A stretch of 64,000 bases of DNA from Lunularia cruciata. Taxonomy: Eukaryota > Streptophyta > Marchantiopsida > Lunulariales > Lunulariaceae. The notes below the pieces were generated by a model that was given only the letters and a program-made list of their open reading frames with translations, ran no database searches and was not told where the DNA came from. The DNA lies in contig OX419760.1 in NCBI GenBank assembly GCA_948567375.1, forward strand, positions 8,060,001-8,124,000, in the 5' to 3' direction. This document shows positions 40,583-51,722 of the stretch, one piece after another. Every line of letters starts with the position of its first letter. The first letter of the stretch is position 1. The translations under genes were made by a program, and so were the position numbers.

Positions 40583-41045
40583 TGTAACAATATGGAGTTT
40601 AACGATGTAGTTAGTAAGGTTTACAAAGTAGAGAATAAGCCAAATTAGCCTAGAATATTCTAGAAGTATCTAGGAAGCTTCTTGGGAAGCTTCCCAACTA
40701 GTTAACTTGTGCTCCAAGAAGGTAGCTTCTAGAAGGAAGCTTTTAGAAGCTTCTAACTAGCTTAGCTTGCATGCCAAGTAGACAGCTTCTAGAAGGAAGC
40801 TTCTTGAAAAGCTTCCTAGTTAACTTGGCCTACACTCTAAGAAAGCGGCTCGAGGAAGCTTCTTGAGAAGCTTCTCAAGGGCTTTGTATACTACCTATAA
40901 CTACCAAAGCCAAAGCTCATGCTAGGCATTCGGAGTTTTCCCTCATGCTCATGCTCATGCTAGGCATTTGGAGTTTTCCCTCATTCAAGTGTCCCAATGT
41001 GAGTTTCCATTCTCCTATTTCTCGCCTTTGTCTTGGTCTTTTACA
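40583..41045 (+). repeat. A4 3' LTR with a small internal duplication
   Basis: At 463 bp it is longer than the 5' LTR (423 bp) because the segment around CATGCTAGGCATT.GGAGTTTTCCCTC is duplicated at about 40918-40985, with ATGCTC repeats at the join. The heat-shock element at 40653-40665 is intact. Confidence 0.88.
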
Positions 41046-41301
41046 CAATCAATACATCTTCCACCAAAACATTAGTTATATAAGATACTTGAGAGCTAAA
41101 TATTGGACCAAAGCTTATAGGAGGAGAAAGACAAAGAGTTTGGAGGTTTTTGAGGAGCCACACAAGTTGTTTTACTTTCAATATAAAGAATTTAGGTGCT
41201 CTAAAAGGACCTATATTTGGATTGAGTTGACTGGTATCACACTAGTTTTTTAACATTCTTGTAGATACAATGACATGGAGAGAGCCTTGATTTAAAGCAA
41301 G
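41046..41301. other. Host sequence between A4 and A5
   Basis: About 250 bp following the A4 target duplication, presumably D or its host. It has a weak plus-strand reading (RRRKTKSLEVFEEPHKLFYF) but no recognised family. Confidence 0.4.
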
Positions 41302-41715
41302 CATAAAAGATCAAGGAGAGAAATACAAGACTAGAAGACAAGAATGGAATATCACATTGGGACTCTCAAGTAAAATAGACTCTAAATGCCTAGCATGAGG
41401 TTGGGTTTTGGCATTTATAGAGAAACACACAAGGCTCTTGGGTAGTTCCTTCTAGAAGGTACCTTCTTGGAGCGCAAGCTAAGCTAGTTGGGAAGCTTCC
41501 AAGGAAATTTCCTTCTAGAAGTTGCCTACTTGGTGGGAAAGCTAAGCTTTCTCCTAGAAGCCGCCTACTTGGCATATGTGTTACCCATTACTTGGAAAAT
41601 ACCAAAGAAGCTTCATAGATGCTTCTAGAATATTCTTAGAATTTCTTGGCTAATTTGGTTTATTTGCTGACTCATTAGTCCCTACTAACTTGTCTACTAA
41701 CAAAATATTATTACA
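41302..41715 (-). repeat. A5 3' LTR (family A, minus strand)
   Basis: An inverted family A LTR of about 414 bp, with the terminal TGTAAC end at 41715. A perfect heat-shock element lies at 41633-41645 and TATAAATGCC (minus) near 41415. The inverted purine tract follows at 41716-41731. Confidence 0.83.
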
Positions 41716-42430
41716 TATTCATCCACTACTAGTTGGTGTTGTCCTCATCACTTAGGAGTCTTCAAACACTTGAAAGGCCAATTGATTGTTTTGGAGGTAG
41801 GAAAAAGGTTCCCATGTGGCATGGTGGAGAGGATACCTTTTCCAAAGGACCTTATATTCCCTATGTTGTTTGCGGCCATGTTGGATGTCACAACATACAA
41901 GGATACAATTAACTTTGTATTCCTCATGATTATTGATAAGGATTGGAGGAGAAGGGAGTTGGACACAAGTAGAAAAGGAAGATGGAGTAGAAACAAAGGG
42001 TTTTAACTCTAAAAGATGAAAGATAGGATAGATCCACATATGATTAGGTAAGACAAGGTGATAGGCAATAGGAGAAATGATCTAAGTAATATCAAATAGA
42101 GGTATTAGGAGCAAGTTTACAAACTTGGGTATCAAGGAGGAGAGGAAGGTTATTGGAAGAGAGCATGACTTGATCACCTAGTTGAATGGTAAGATTGTGA
42201 CAATGTTGATCAACATATTGCTTTTGCCAATTTTAAGCAATGAGAAGATGAGACTTGGCTTGATGTATGATTTAGATAACATGGATGAGACCACCAGGAT
42301 CCATACACCTATAAAGACTATTGGTGCAAGAATCTCTTATAAATATGAGACCACATCCTCCCATGGCTATGGTTAGTGTTATTTGTAATCTACATCACTC
42401 CTTGAATAGTTGTGGGAGCATACATGACCT
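41716..42430 (-). pseudogene. A5 integrase C-terminus with intact chromodomain
   Basis: The minus-strand frame 42039-41752 (95 codons) reads MWIYPIFHLLELKPFV, then INNHEEYKVNCILVC and REYKVLWKRYPLHHATWEP. This is the only chromodomain in the window kept in one frame with its TWEP block. Upstream (42040-42430) decayed integrase continues, recognisable from the inverted block equal to the A4 region 40020-40200. Solo LTR B3 interrupts it at 42431. Confidence 0.78.
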
Positions 42431-43119
42431 TGTGACCCAACATGTCTCTCACTCAAGATGAACCTCTAATGGTTATTATGGTAATGCACGGTGGACTAAG
42501 AAGACAAGGAACCTCAATTCCATCATACTCTTCCAAGGCTAACACTCTAAGACTCAAACCAGTACTTAATTGAGAACTCAATGAGAGAGAGATAGTTATA
42601 AATGAAAAGATGATGAGTAACTCTTCACCCCTAGTTTATATATTTATGAAATATTTACGCACCAAAGTTACTAATTATTACCTAGAGTAACTCAAGTTAC
42701 TAGGCCAAATAAAGTCAAAAATCTAAAAGAATATCCATACTCATAGGAATATTCTCCTAAGCACATGGTCTTATCTTGACCCAACCACTAAGTTAAGGAT
42801 TCCTTCACATGGACTATCCTTGGACTATAAAATAATCTGAAACAAAATGGCTTGTGGATCCAAGAGTTCTCAATTCTTTCCTCAAAGCCAAACACCTAAA
42901 AATAATACCAGGTCAATATATTAGAATCTAAAATAATGGTGCGCATCTTTTCCACTTCCTCTAAAATAAGGTCCACTCTATTTTAGTTATGACTAAATTT
43001 AGCTAATCATTACTAATTTAGAACCATCCTTTATCTCTATATAAATAATATCTCTCTAAGTACTTATAATACCAAACTAAGTCTCACAATAGCACATCCA
43101 TGCACAAATGGGTGTTGCA
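42431..43119 (-). mobile_element. Solo LTR B3 (family B, inverted)
   Basis: A 689-bp inverted family B LTR from TGTGACCCAAC to GGTGTTGCA. The flanks ACCT (42427-42430) and GCCC (43120-43123) match at only two of four bases, so a target duplication is doubtful. No internal sequence is attached. Confidence 0.75.
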
Positions 43120-43322
43120 GCCCTAACAAAGTGGAGGTGTGATGTATGGTGTTGTCAAAATTGCATGTGTGGCAAAAATACCTTTGTAAGGGGGTATGTG
43201 CAAGACAAGAGGCTTGGGGGAAGTAGCTATGTACTACAATGGATGGAGGTTACTTATGTATTTTTCAATCTAAAGAGTAAGTGAACATGGATTTAGTTTG
43301 CACCAACGTGTCAAATATGAAC
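43120..43322. other. Unassigned sequence between B3 and B4
   Basis: About 200 bp that I could not match to the family A internal region or to anything else here. Confidence 0.4.
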
Positions 43323-43945
43323 TGTAACACCCATTGGTGCATGTTTGTTTTATAGGGATATGAAGTTTGGTATTACAAGTAGTGGAGAAATATTATCTAT
43401 ATGGAGCTAGCAAAACTTCTATGTTAGTCAAGATTAGCTAGAGTTAGTTCTAGCTAAGATAAATGTGACTTTATTCTAGAGGAAGAGAAAAGAATAAGTA
43501 TCATTATTTTGTCTTCTAGTATATTGACTTGGTATATTTTTAGTTTTTTGACTTTGAGTAAATAATTGAGAACTCTTGAGCCCACAAGTCTTGTTGGTGT
43601 GGATTTTCTGTGGTCCAAAGATAGCCCATGTAAGTAAACCTTGACTTAGTTGGTAGGTGAGGCTAAGACCAACTATTCATGGGATTATTCCCATGTGCTT
43701 GGATATTCCTTTAGAATTTGAGCCTTGTAATTTGAGTTACTATGATAATTGATAACTTTGGTGTGTAACTTTTCACAGAACATAAGTAAGAGTAAGGAGG
43801 TACTTAGCATCCTTTCATTTTCAACTATCTTTCTCTCATTGAGTTCTCTAGTGAGCAAAAAAATTGGAAGGGCTTTGGAGTTCTAACCTTTGGAGGAGTG
43901 TGAAAGAGTTGGGATTCCTTGCCTACTTAGTCCATGATGTGTGTG
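43323..43945 (+). mobile_element. B4, diverged partial family B LTR
   Basis: Starts TGTAACACCCATTGGTGCATG and follows the family B LTR with many substitutions and small gaps to CTTAGTCCATGATG near 43940. The last ~60 bp of the LTR are missing. It is the most diverged family B copy in the window, hence probably the oldest. Confidence 0.75.
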
Positions 43946-45109
43946 GTACACACATTTTTCATTTTGGACAAGTTTTGAAGAAGAAGTGTTTTGGTGAAAC
44001 CAAATGGAGAAGAAATGAGTGGAAACCTAAGTTTTGATCAAGCCTGGGGAAGTTGACTTTGTATTGGAGGAAGAAGGACTTGGATTTGATCAGATCCAAA
44101 GAATTTTACTTTGTGTCAAAGGAGGGAAAAACTTGGACCAAATGCTGAAGGAGGGTTTCTTTGCATCAAAATAGAGGTTATAGGTCTGGATTACTGTGGG
44201 AGTTGTATCTCATTTAAAAATTTTCCAAATCATACGTGCTATATTTTTTGGAAGTGTCTCGTTTAGGGCTTTCCATTGCCACCAAAATCGTAGAGTTTGG
44301 AGGTATTTTGAAGAAGTTACAAGTATTTGAAGTTTTGGGAGTAGATGTACAAAGTAGTTGAAGGACTTCGGGTTGAGGTTCTTTGGGTTGGTGTCTTCGG
44401 GTCTTCAGACTTCGGATTTTGGACTTTGGGTTTACATGACTTTGGGTCTAAAGACTTCACCTCAAGATAAATATGATTCAACCCAAGGTAGTTGGACCTC
44501 AGAGTGCAGTGAAGGTCACTTCGGGAATCTTGCCAGAGGTGTTAGAGGAAGTTAGAGTAAGGAAAGAAGATATTTAGGATACCCATGATTTCAATTTTAG
44601 TTCTGATTGAAGATAAGATAGAATTAGAAGAGAAATAGTAGTAGTGAATGAACCCAAAGTGCAGATCATACTGTAAGTGTCTTCAGGTCAGTTACATGAG
44701 AGATTAAGGGAAATTGGGTTACAAATTGAAGGTGTAGATAGTGTACCCATGCTTTCAATTATAATTCTTGATGAGGACATGGTAGAATTAGTAAAAGAAT
44801 TGATAGTAGCTGGATCCAAAGTAGATGACATAGTAGTGTAGGTGTCTTTGGAGTTGACATTTAACACTTTAGAGAAGAGTGGGTTGAAAGATAGAGATTT
44901 AGAAGGATTGTCTGTGATAGGAATTGTAGATCAGAGTGGAGAATTAGTGGAATTGGTAGAGTAAGTAGTAGTTGTGAAACCCAAGGATAGAGTATTGGTG
45001 TGTGAAGTTACTTCGGGATTGGAAGCCGGGGATGAAGTAGACATTGGATTGGAGTAGTAATAGATTTGAGATTTGAAGAGGCAGATATAAAGAGGTGCAT
45101 TGTCATTTT
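43946..45109 (+). pseudogene. Decayed tandem-repeat coding region of unknown origin
   Basis: From about 44579 a unit of about 165 bp (55 codons) repeats: starts IPMISILVLIEDKIELEE (44579), VPMLSIIILDEDMVELVKEL (44743) and LSVIGIVDQSGELVELVE (about 44907). Each is followed by a stretch ending in a VV/VS turn such as KPKDRVLVCEVTSGLEAGDE. Stops at homologous places suggest a once open repetitive protein. Upstream (44358-44470) the DNA is rich in CTTCGGGT-type low-complexity repeats. I do not recognise the protein, and the region is bounded by LTR fragments on both sides. Confidence 0.45.
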
Positions 45110-45305
45110 GGATCTACAAAATAATGGTGCTCATCTTTTACAATTCTTCTAAAGTAAGGTGCACTCTATCTTAGCTATGACTAACATTAGCTAATCATGA
45201 CTAATGTAGAACCATCTTTTATCTATACAAATAATATCTCTCAAGTACTTGTTATACTAAGCTAAATATCACAATACCACATACATGCATAAATGGGTGT
45301 TACAT

Positions 45306-46300
45306 TTATTCTCGGACTAAGTTTTCACTTTGTCCTCAAAGTGATGGTCTCTCTATCTGGTTCTCTCTGCCAAGCCATTGGAATTTGGCTTATAGGATGT
45401 AGTTACTTTATGTGTAATAGAGAAATGTCGTAGCATGGCTATAGTGATACTTCTTGTAAACTCTCCTCCTCTATCAGAAACCAACTCCCAAGGGTAATCT
45501 TAGTAAACCTAGTTATAATGCATTCATAAATCAATCTACCCACTTCATCTTCATGCTTGTGCTTCAATGGTCTAGTCTCAACCCACTTGGTAAGGTAATA
45601 AGTAATATATCAATTGTTCCTTGGAGTTTTATTGAGAGGACCTACAAAACCAATTCCCCACTTCTCAAAAGGTCCTAGTAATGGAATTGATCTAAGTGGT
45701 GAAGTTGATGTAAACTTTCTAGCCAAAGCTTGACAAACATGACAAGTTTTGCAATAATCAAGACAATCCTTGAAAATGCCTCTCTAATGGTAACCTACAT
45801 CTAGAATCTTGAAATCAGTCACCTTACCTGCAAAGTGTACTCCACACACTAAACCTTCATGAAACTCCTTTGTGAGTAGGATAGACTCTTCCTTACCCAC
45901 TGCTCTTCAAAGTAGACCATCTGCTCTTTGGTGAAAAAGAATATCCTCCACCATTGTGCAAGGTCTAGATCTTACTGCAAGGGCCTTCTCTCCATAGCAT
46001 GCATCCCTTCTGGATAGTTACCTCTTGTCACAAAATCCACAATCTCCTTATACTCCATTGGAACCTCTTGAGTGACTGAGATTGTCATGAGCTCCTCATG
46101 CTAGAAGGAATCATCCATTGGCTCATCTTTATCATGATCATAGGCCCTAGATAACAAATTAGCATTTGCATATTTCTTTCTTGCCCTATCCTCAATGGTG
46201 TAGTCATTACTCAGACAAGAGTATCATCCACCTTGCTAGCCTTCCTTCCACATTAGGCTTGTTGAAGATGTACTTCAAAGCCTTGTGATCCATGACAATT
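45306..46300 (-). pseudogene. Minus-strand B element: integrase, C-terminus deleted
   Basis: Minus-strand reading contains CKTCHVCQALARK (the CxxC half of the integrase HHCC zinc finger, near 45730-45770). The core follows with GFVGPLNKTPRNN, YYLTKWVETRPLKHKHEDEV and FIYECIITRF. The reading then reaches NGLAERTR and jumps to HFEDKVKT, which in the plus-strand copy lies about 600 bp later at the extreme C-terminal/UTR end. AGAGAGAC sequence at the jump suggests microhomology-mediated deletion. Confidence 0.75.
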
Positions 46301-47647
46301 GTGGCTTTCCATCCAATGAAGCAATGTCTAAACTTCTTGAGACCAAAGATCATTGCCAACCCCTCTCTCTCTATGACAGAGTAGTTTTTTTTGTTGAAAC
46401 CATCTGCCTACTAGCATAAGCTGTTGGATGATCATGTCCATCTTGGTCTACTTGACAAAGAGTGCATCCTATAGCTACATTAGAAGCATCAGTGTAGAGG
46501 ATGAAATGCTTACTCCAATTAGGTTTAGCAAGAATTGGAGCTACAACAAGGGATTGCTTGAGCTCCTCAAAAGCTCCTTGTCCTCCAAAATCACCATGTA
46601 ATCTACATCCTTCTTCATGTAGATGGTCAATGCATAAGCCTTGTTGTAAAATGAGAAGACAAAACTCCTATAGAACCCAACCATCCCTAAGAATTGGCAT
46701 AACTTTGTCAAGCTTGAAGGGAATGGAAGGTCTGAGATTTTCCTCACCTTCTCAAGATCAATTGCTATTCCATTTTTGGAGATGATGTGCCCCAAAAGTA
46801 GACCTTCTTCATATCCAAAAATGCACTTCTTTGGGTTGAGTGATACATTTTTCTCATCTAAGCATTGAAAGACCTTGATTAGGTGCTCAAAGTGCTCCTC
46901 CTTGCTCCCATAGCCACAAAAGTCATCAATGACGTCTCTCACAAATTTCCCAATGAAAGGTTCAAATACTTTGTTCATGAATTGTTGAAATATGGCTGGA
47001 GCATTGCAAAGCCCAAAAGGCATGACCTTGAAAGCATAAGTTCCCCAAGGTGTGGTGAATGTGGTGAGTTGTTGATGCTCTAGTGCAATCTTGATTTGGT
47101 TATATTCTCTATAACCATCTCTAAAACTATACCTCTCATGACCTACAACCTCCTCCAAGATCTCATCAATGAATGGTAATGGGTAGTAGTACTTCTTGGT
47201 AATAGCATTGAGCTTCTTGTAATCAATACATACTTGAAGCTTGCCATTCTTTTTCTTCACAATCAAAGTTGGAGACACCCATTCTGAATTCTCCACCTCA
47301 AAGATAAATCTAGTCTCCTTGAGCTTATCAATCTCCTCTTTCACAACCAAAGCTATTGGTGGGCTAATGCAATGTTGCTTTTGGCAGACTGGTCTTGCAT
47401 GTGACTCCACCTCAATCTTGTGCTCCTCCAAGGTGACTTCCTTTAGATCCTTATAACTAAAAGCAAACACACGGATGAACTTGTAGAAAATCTCCTCAAA
47501 TCTCACCTTCTCCTCCTTGGTAACATTTGGACCATACTTGAGGGTAGATAACCTCCTCTCTATCTCCTCAAGTGTCAATGGTGATTTATTTGGTTCCTTC
47601 AAAACCTCTAGCTTAGGTGCAAAATCCATAGAACACAAGGGATACAC
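46301..47647 (-). pseudogene. Minus-strand B element: RT and RNase H
   Basis: The open frame 47647-46541 (368 codons) holds LTLEEIERRLSTLKYGPNVT, then WVSPTLIVKKKNGKLQVCID, YYYPLPFIDEILEEVVGHER, YNQIKIALEHQQLTTFTTPW and VMPFGLCNAPAIFQQFMNKV. The catalytic palm reads FVRDVIDDFCGYGSKEEH (Asp pair), then GLLLGHIISKNGIAIDLEKV. This is the least damaged RT of family B. RNase H continues in broken frames at 46530-46300 (ILYTDASNVAIGC-like and HALKYIFNKP-like blocks). Confidence 0.87.
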
Positions 47648-47869
47648 ATCTAAATCAGATTCAGATTCATCCTCCTCCCGTGGAAGTCTCCTCTTCCATG
47701 CTTGTGTCCAAACCTTGAAACTCCTTCAAAATTTGATTCCCAATAATCAAAAGATGGTGTATCTAAATGTGAAGTGTTTGTGGTGTTAGTCATAGGAACT
47801 GTGACTCTATGGTTTGATGGCCCAATCCTCAAGTACCCTTTGTGCCATCAGTTGTGTGTGCTACTCTCA

Positions 47870-48849
47870 ACCATGGCTTCCCAAGAAGTAAGTCATAGCT
47901 TGAATCCTTCAAGACTTAGAAATTATGAGATTTTGAACTCCCATAACTGAAACTACCACCTTATCCATCACCTCCATTGTCAAACTTGTTGCTTGTTTGC
48001 CATGCTCAACACAAATGTTGAAGGTCTGGAAGGTATCATACCCAAATTCTTCATCAACCTTTCCAACATGGCATTCATTACTGATCCTCCATCAACCAAT
48101 GTGTCTTTGATGTTGTGGCCATTCACTCTCACTTCAATCTTGCAGGCATATTCACAAGCCTCTTATGGTGCTAGTTTTGCATCCACCAACCCCATTGATA
48201 CTAGAGCTTTTGCTTTCTTCTTCCTCTTGCTCCTTGTAGAACTCAAACCACCTCTAAGCTCCTTTCTCAAGGTAGGGTTCAAAGCAATCAATTGGCCCAC
48301 TATGATGTTAGCCTTGTGACTACCAACATCTTCCAAGACATTGTAGTTCCATTTTTGCTTTGATATCAAGAAGTCCTCCATCTCCAACTTCTTCCTTGGA
48401 GTCTTTGTTGTTGATGGTGTTGAATTGCTTGTCTGAGTGCTCCTAGTAGGTATAGGAGTATCTTGGCTAGGAGTAAATCCTTGAGAAGAGTGCACATCCT
48501 TTGCAAAATGAATTCTCTTCTTCTCTTGTGCTAAAAGCTCCAAATTAAGACCCTTGGAGTTTGAGCACTCTCCCTTCTCATACTTGCTCTCAACCACATC
48601 TATAGATGTTATCCCCTTACCTTTGTTTGGATTAAGAGGCACTTGGGTTTCAATTCCTTCCTCTTTCCCTCTATTGGCTCCTTCATAACCTCTCTCTCCA
48701 TGGTAAGTGGAATTTGGGCAATTCTTTTGGATGTGACCTCTTCCTCCACAACCAAAACAATTTCTCTCATTGAAATTGTTGGTTGGTTGGTCTCCTCTAT
48801 ATGGATAACTTCCATAACTCCTAGATCTTCTCCCAAAATTCTGATCCAC
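47870..48849 (-). pseudogene. Minus-strand B element: protease and nucleocapsid
   Basis: The frame 48849-48163 (228 codons) begins with the gag tail: CFGCGGRGHIQKNC (48718-48759), an exact CX2CX4HX4C, then a Lys/Ser-rich linker and the block WNYNVLEDVGSHKANIIVGQ. The protease core lies further on (48060-48120): GHNIKDTLVDGGSVMNAM, where the catalytic triplet is Asp-Gly-Gly rather than Asp-Thr/Ser-Gly. The same DGG is present in the plus-strand copy. A stop at 48163 splits linker from protease. Confidence 0.83.
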
Positions 48850-49602
48850 CTCTCTCTTCTCCTATAGTTGCACCATATTGATCTTGAGATCTGCAAGTTG
48901 TTCTATGATGGTTTGAAATAGATCTTTTGGTGGAGGTGCAAGAACTGGAGCAACTACTACTTGTGTTGCAACCCTTGCCACCAAATTATCAAAATTTCAA
49001 CCATATTTGTAGCCTTGAGGAGGATGTGAAACCTCTTTCACCATCAAATCACTCTCATCCCTTTCCAAACTCTCTTCCATACGAATTGCAATCTTGATAG
49101 CTTCAACTTTGGAAGAAGGTTTCTCATATCTCACCTTGCTTCTGATTTTTTATCTCAAACCTCCCACAAAATTCTTGATGAGCATAGCTCCCATGCCAAT
49201 CATAAGAGTCTCCACATCATCCCCATCCTTCCTCAACACTATGCAAAATTTGGACTCTAATTTTTCCACTCTTTCCACATAGACTCTCACTTTCTCTCCA
49301 TCTCTTTTCTTGAGAAAGGTAACCTTACTCATCAATCTCCCATAATTCTCATCTGGAAGAAAGTTCTCAATGAGTGCTAAAGTCAAACTCTCCCAAGACT
49401 CTTCTTCCCCATCTCTCATCTCTCTCTTTTGGTATTCAGACTCATACCATGTAAGTGCTACATCCTCAAAGAAATATGGTAATAATGAGGCCCACTCATT
49501 CTTCCTCCTATCATTATTTCCTATGCAAGCTCTCTTGAAGTCTCTCACAAAGGCCTCCACATCTTCTCCATCCTTGCCAAAGAAAACCAGAATTTTCCTC
49601 AT
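48850..49602 (-). pseudogene. Minus-strand B element: gag capsid
   Basis: The frame 49602-49150 (150 codons) opens MRKILVFFGKDGEDVEAFVR, then WASLLPYFFEDVALTWYESE and SLTLALIENFLPDENYGRLM, the pattern of the retrotransposon gag (capsid) family with W...L...L...A..WY. KKRDGEKVRVYVERVEKL follows. A stop at the end of the frame separates it from the nucleocapsid part (48850-49140). Confidence 0.85.
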
Positions 49603-49820
49603 CTTAACCCCTCATTATCTTTCTTTTCTCTCAATTTTTTTTCTCTTTTCTTTTCTTTCACTCTATAACTAATAGAGTATATTCATGACTGACACCATTT
49701 GAGAGTAATACACCCTAGGGAACACAAAATTTTCACGTTACTCCAAGATTTCTATAGCAACATCAAATCCTAGAGTGCATATTAATCGTTTATACATAAG
49801 TTGAAAGATTATCTCCATTA

Positions 49821-51130
49821 CTAATCTTGAGAACTAGCTGATGAAAGTGGTAGTATTTCTATAGCTATACTAAGACTCTCTCCAAGATACTTCATCAAAG
49901 TCTCCAAAAGTGCTTTTACTGCACTACACTCATATCCTTTTGGAAGGCCTTCAACTCCACGAACCTCACACAACTCCTTGGTCTTAGATCTTCTTCCCTC
50001 CCTATCTTGGTGAAGAAGATCCACCATGCAAACCCAAGTCAAGTAATTGTCTCCTTTCCCTCAATCTCTTGCTTTCAAAGGTCAATTGACATGAACTTGC
50101 CTTATGTCTTTGCTTTCCATATAAAAAGCACTTAGACTCACTCTTTCCTCCAAGTGGTGTAGGTTTTTGGATCTTCTCAACACTCTCTTCAAATTTTATT
50201 CTAAACTCTCTTTTCCTCAAATCCACCCCTACAATCACTTCAAACTCTTGGGGAACCTTGCATAGTCTCAATTTCCACTTTTGATGACCCTCCATGTTCC
50301 CAAGATGAATCTAAACACTCAAACATGCTTTTTGTTACTCTTAAACTCCTCATGCATGAGATCTCAACTCTACAGAATTGACCCTTCCTCAAAATGCCAT
50401 TCACATCTCTCAATTGGTATGTCACATTCCTTTGAAATTTTTCTCATCTAATTATAGCTCTAAGGCATCCCTCCCTGAAAATTTTCAAATCTTTTCATTG
50501 AGCAACTTGGCCTAGGCATCTTTCTATTCAGCATACATATTTCAGATTTAGTTTGAAAACAACCCCCCCCCCCAACTTAAAAAAATCATTTCACTCTCTG
50601 CAAGAATGATCTCTCTCTAGTTTTAAAGCAAACAGGTAGGATACAATGCACTTAATTTTCTTATAAATTTTCAAAAAAATCCATTGAAAATTGAAGGAAT
50701 AGCAGACTCTGTACAATTTTCTAGAGAGCATGCAATTGTGTGAGCAGTTTATCCTATCAACTTTCAAAAATTCTAGCCTAGTGTGCATAGTAGCTCTCAA
50801 ATTAATTTCAAGTGTGATAACTAAAGAATAACCCAAGCTATCATGTGTAGAAATTTCAAGTCCAAATCTCATACTTGAGATTTTGCCCAAAATCACCTTA
50901 ATCCCCAAAATCTGCAATCCACCTCACACAATCTCTCCAAATCCTCTCATGTGTACAAGATATAAAAAATCACCTCAAATACATCATAATGAATTACAAG
51001 GTATAAAAATGGGTCCAAGTTCTCTAACATAAGTTTAGCCTTCTCCTTCCCTAATGTTCTCTCCAAGTGAGCTCTCAAAGCTTCCTTCTGTTTAATATAG
51101 AATTGTACGTGGAACATTATCTTACCTTCT
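49821..51130 (-). pseudogene. Minus-strand B element: pre-gag region with CCHC motifs
   Basis: Between primer site and gag lie about 1.3 kb of coding-like sequence in pieces: 51180-50947 (FHVQFYIKQKEALRAHLERT), 50917-50591 (LGIKVILGKISSMRFGLEIS), 50295-50002 (VPQEFEVIVGVDLRKREFRI, then CFLYGKQRHKASSC, a damaged CCHC) and 50042-49821 (KELCEVRGVEGLPKGYEC). Every piece has a counterpart in the plus-strand B element, so this is a family trait. Its function is unknown; see the findings. Confidence 0.65.
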
Positions 51131-51134
51131 AGAG

Positions 51135-51153
51135 AGATCCTAGTAATGAAACC
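51135..51153 (-). other. Minus-strand B element primer-binding site
   Basis: On the minus strand TGGTTTCATTACTAGGATC starts four bases after the LTR end. With the plus-strand copy (TGGTTCCGTTACCCGG) it points to a tRNA-Asp-type site (TGGCGCCGTTGCCGGGGA) that has gained substitutions. Confidence 0.55.
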
Positions 51154-51722
51154 AAAAATGTGAGCTGGCTTGTCTCTCACTCAAGATGAACCTCTGATGG
51201 TTATTATAGTAGCGCATCATGGACTAAGAAGGCAAATAATCCCAACTCCATCATACTCCTCCAAGGCTAACACTCCAAGACTCAAGCCATTGCTCACTAG
51301 AGAACTCAATGATGGAGAGATAATTGCAAATGAAAGGATGGTGAGTACCTCTTCATCCCTTGTTTATATACTTGTGAAATAGCTATGCACTAAAGTTACT
51401 CTTTACCAAAGTAACTCAAGTTACTAGGCTAAAAGTCAAGTTAAGTCAAAAGATATAAAGGAATATCCATCCACATGGGCATATTCCACTAAGCATGTGA
51501 TCTTAACTTGACTCAACAACTAGGTCAAGGATTCCTTCACATGGGCTATCCTTGGACTACAGAAGAAGCCAAAACAAAAAGGCTTGCAGGCCCAAGAGTT
51601 CTCAACTCTTTCCTCAAAACCAAACACTAAGAATAATACCAAGTCAACACACCAGAATCCAAAATAGTGGTGCTCATCTTTTCCACTTCCTCTAACTTGG
51701 TTATAGACCTTTATACTTGATC

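Larger units (their letters stand above)
35390..41045 (+). mobile_element. Chromovirus A4, complete two-LTR Ty3/gypsy element
   Basis: A 5656-bp element with 5' LTR 35390-35812, 3' LTR 40583-41045 and target duplication CAATT / CAATC (41046-41050). The order is primer site, gag with CCHC, protease, 60-bp linker repeats, RT, RNase H, integrase, chromodomain, polypurine tract. It is the best preserved family A copy but not functional: stops, a deletion of about 38 bp in the RT connection (near 38532), a Glu-to-Lys change at the integrase active site and a broken chromodomain. Confidence 0.93.
45110..51695 (-). mobile_element. Family B gypsy element, minus strand, both LTRs truncated
   Basis: Read right to left: 5' LTR piece (51159-51695, lacking its first ~140 bp), primer site, pre-gag CCHC region, gag, CCHC knuckle, protease, RT, RNase H, integrase core, purine tract and 3' LTR piece (45110-45305, only its first ~200 bp). 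RT motifs resemble the Tat/Athila side of gypsy. The integrase C-terminus is deleted just before the purine tract (about 45340). No target duplication can be assigned because both outer ends are cut. Confidence 0.85.

Noticed and set aside
42431-43123. 4-bp target duplication for solo LTR B3 (ACCT/GCCC)
   Set aside because: Only two of four bases agree, so it was not counted with the four supported family B duplications.
44358-44555. 65-codon frame MKDFGLRFFGLVSSG...
   Set aside because: It is produced by CTTCGGGT-type low-complexity sequence and is not supported by any family resemblance.
50563-50573. Run of C residues as a possible structural or regulatory signal
   Set aside because: It lies within decayed family B pre-gag sequence and the plus-strand copy has a shorter G run at the same place, so simple slippage explains it.
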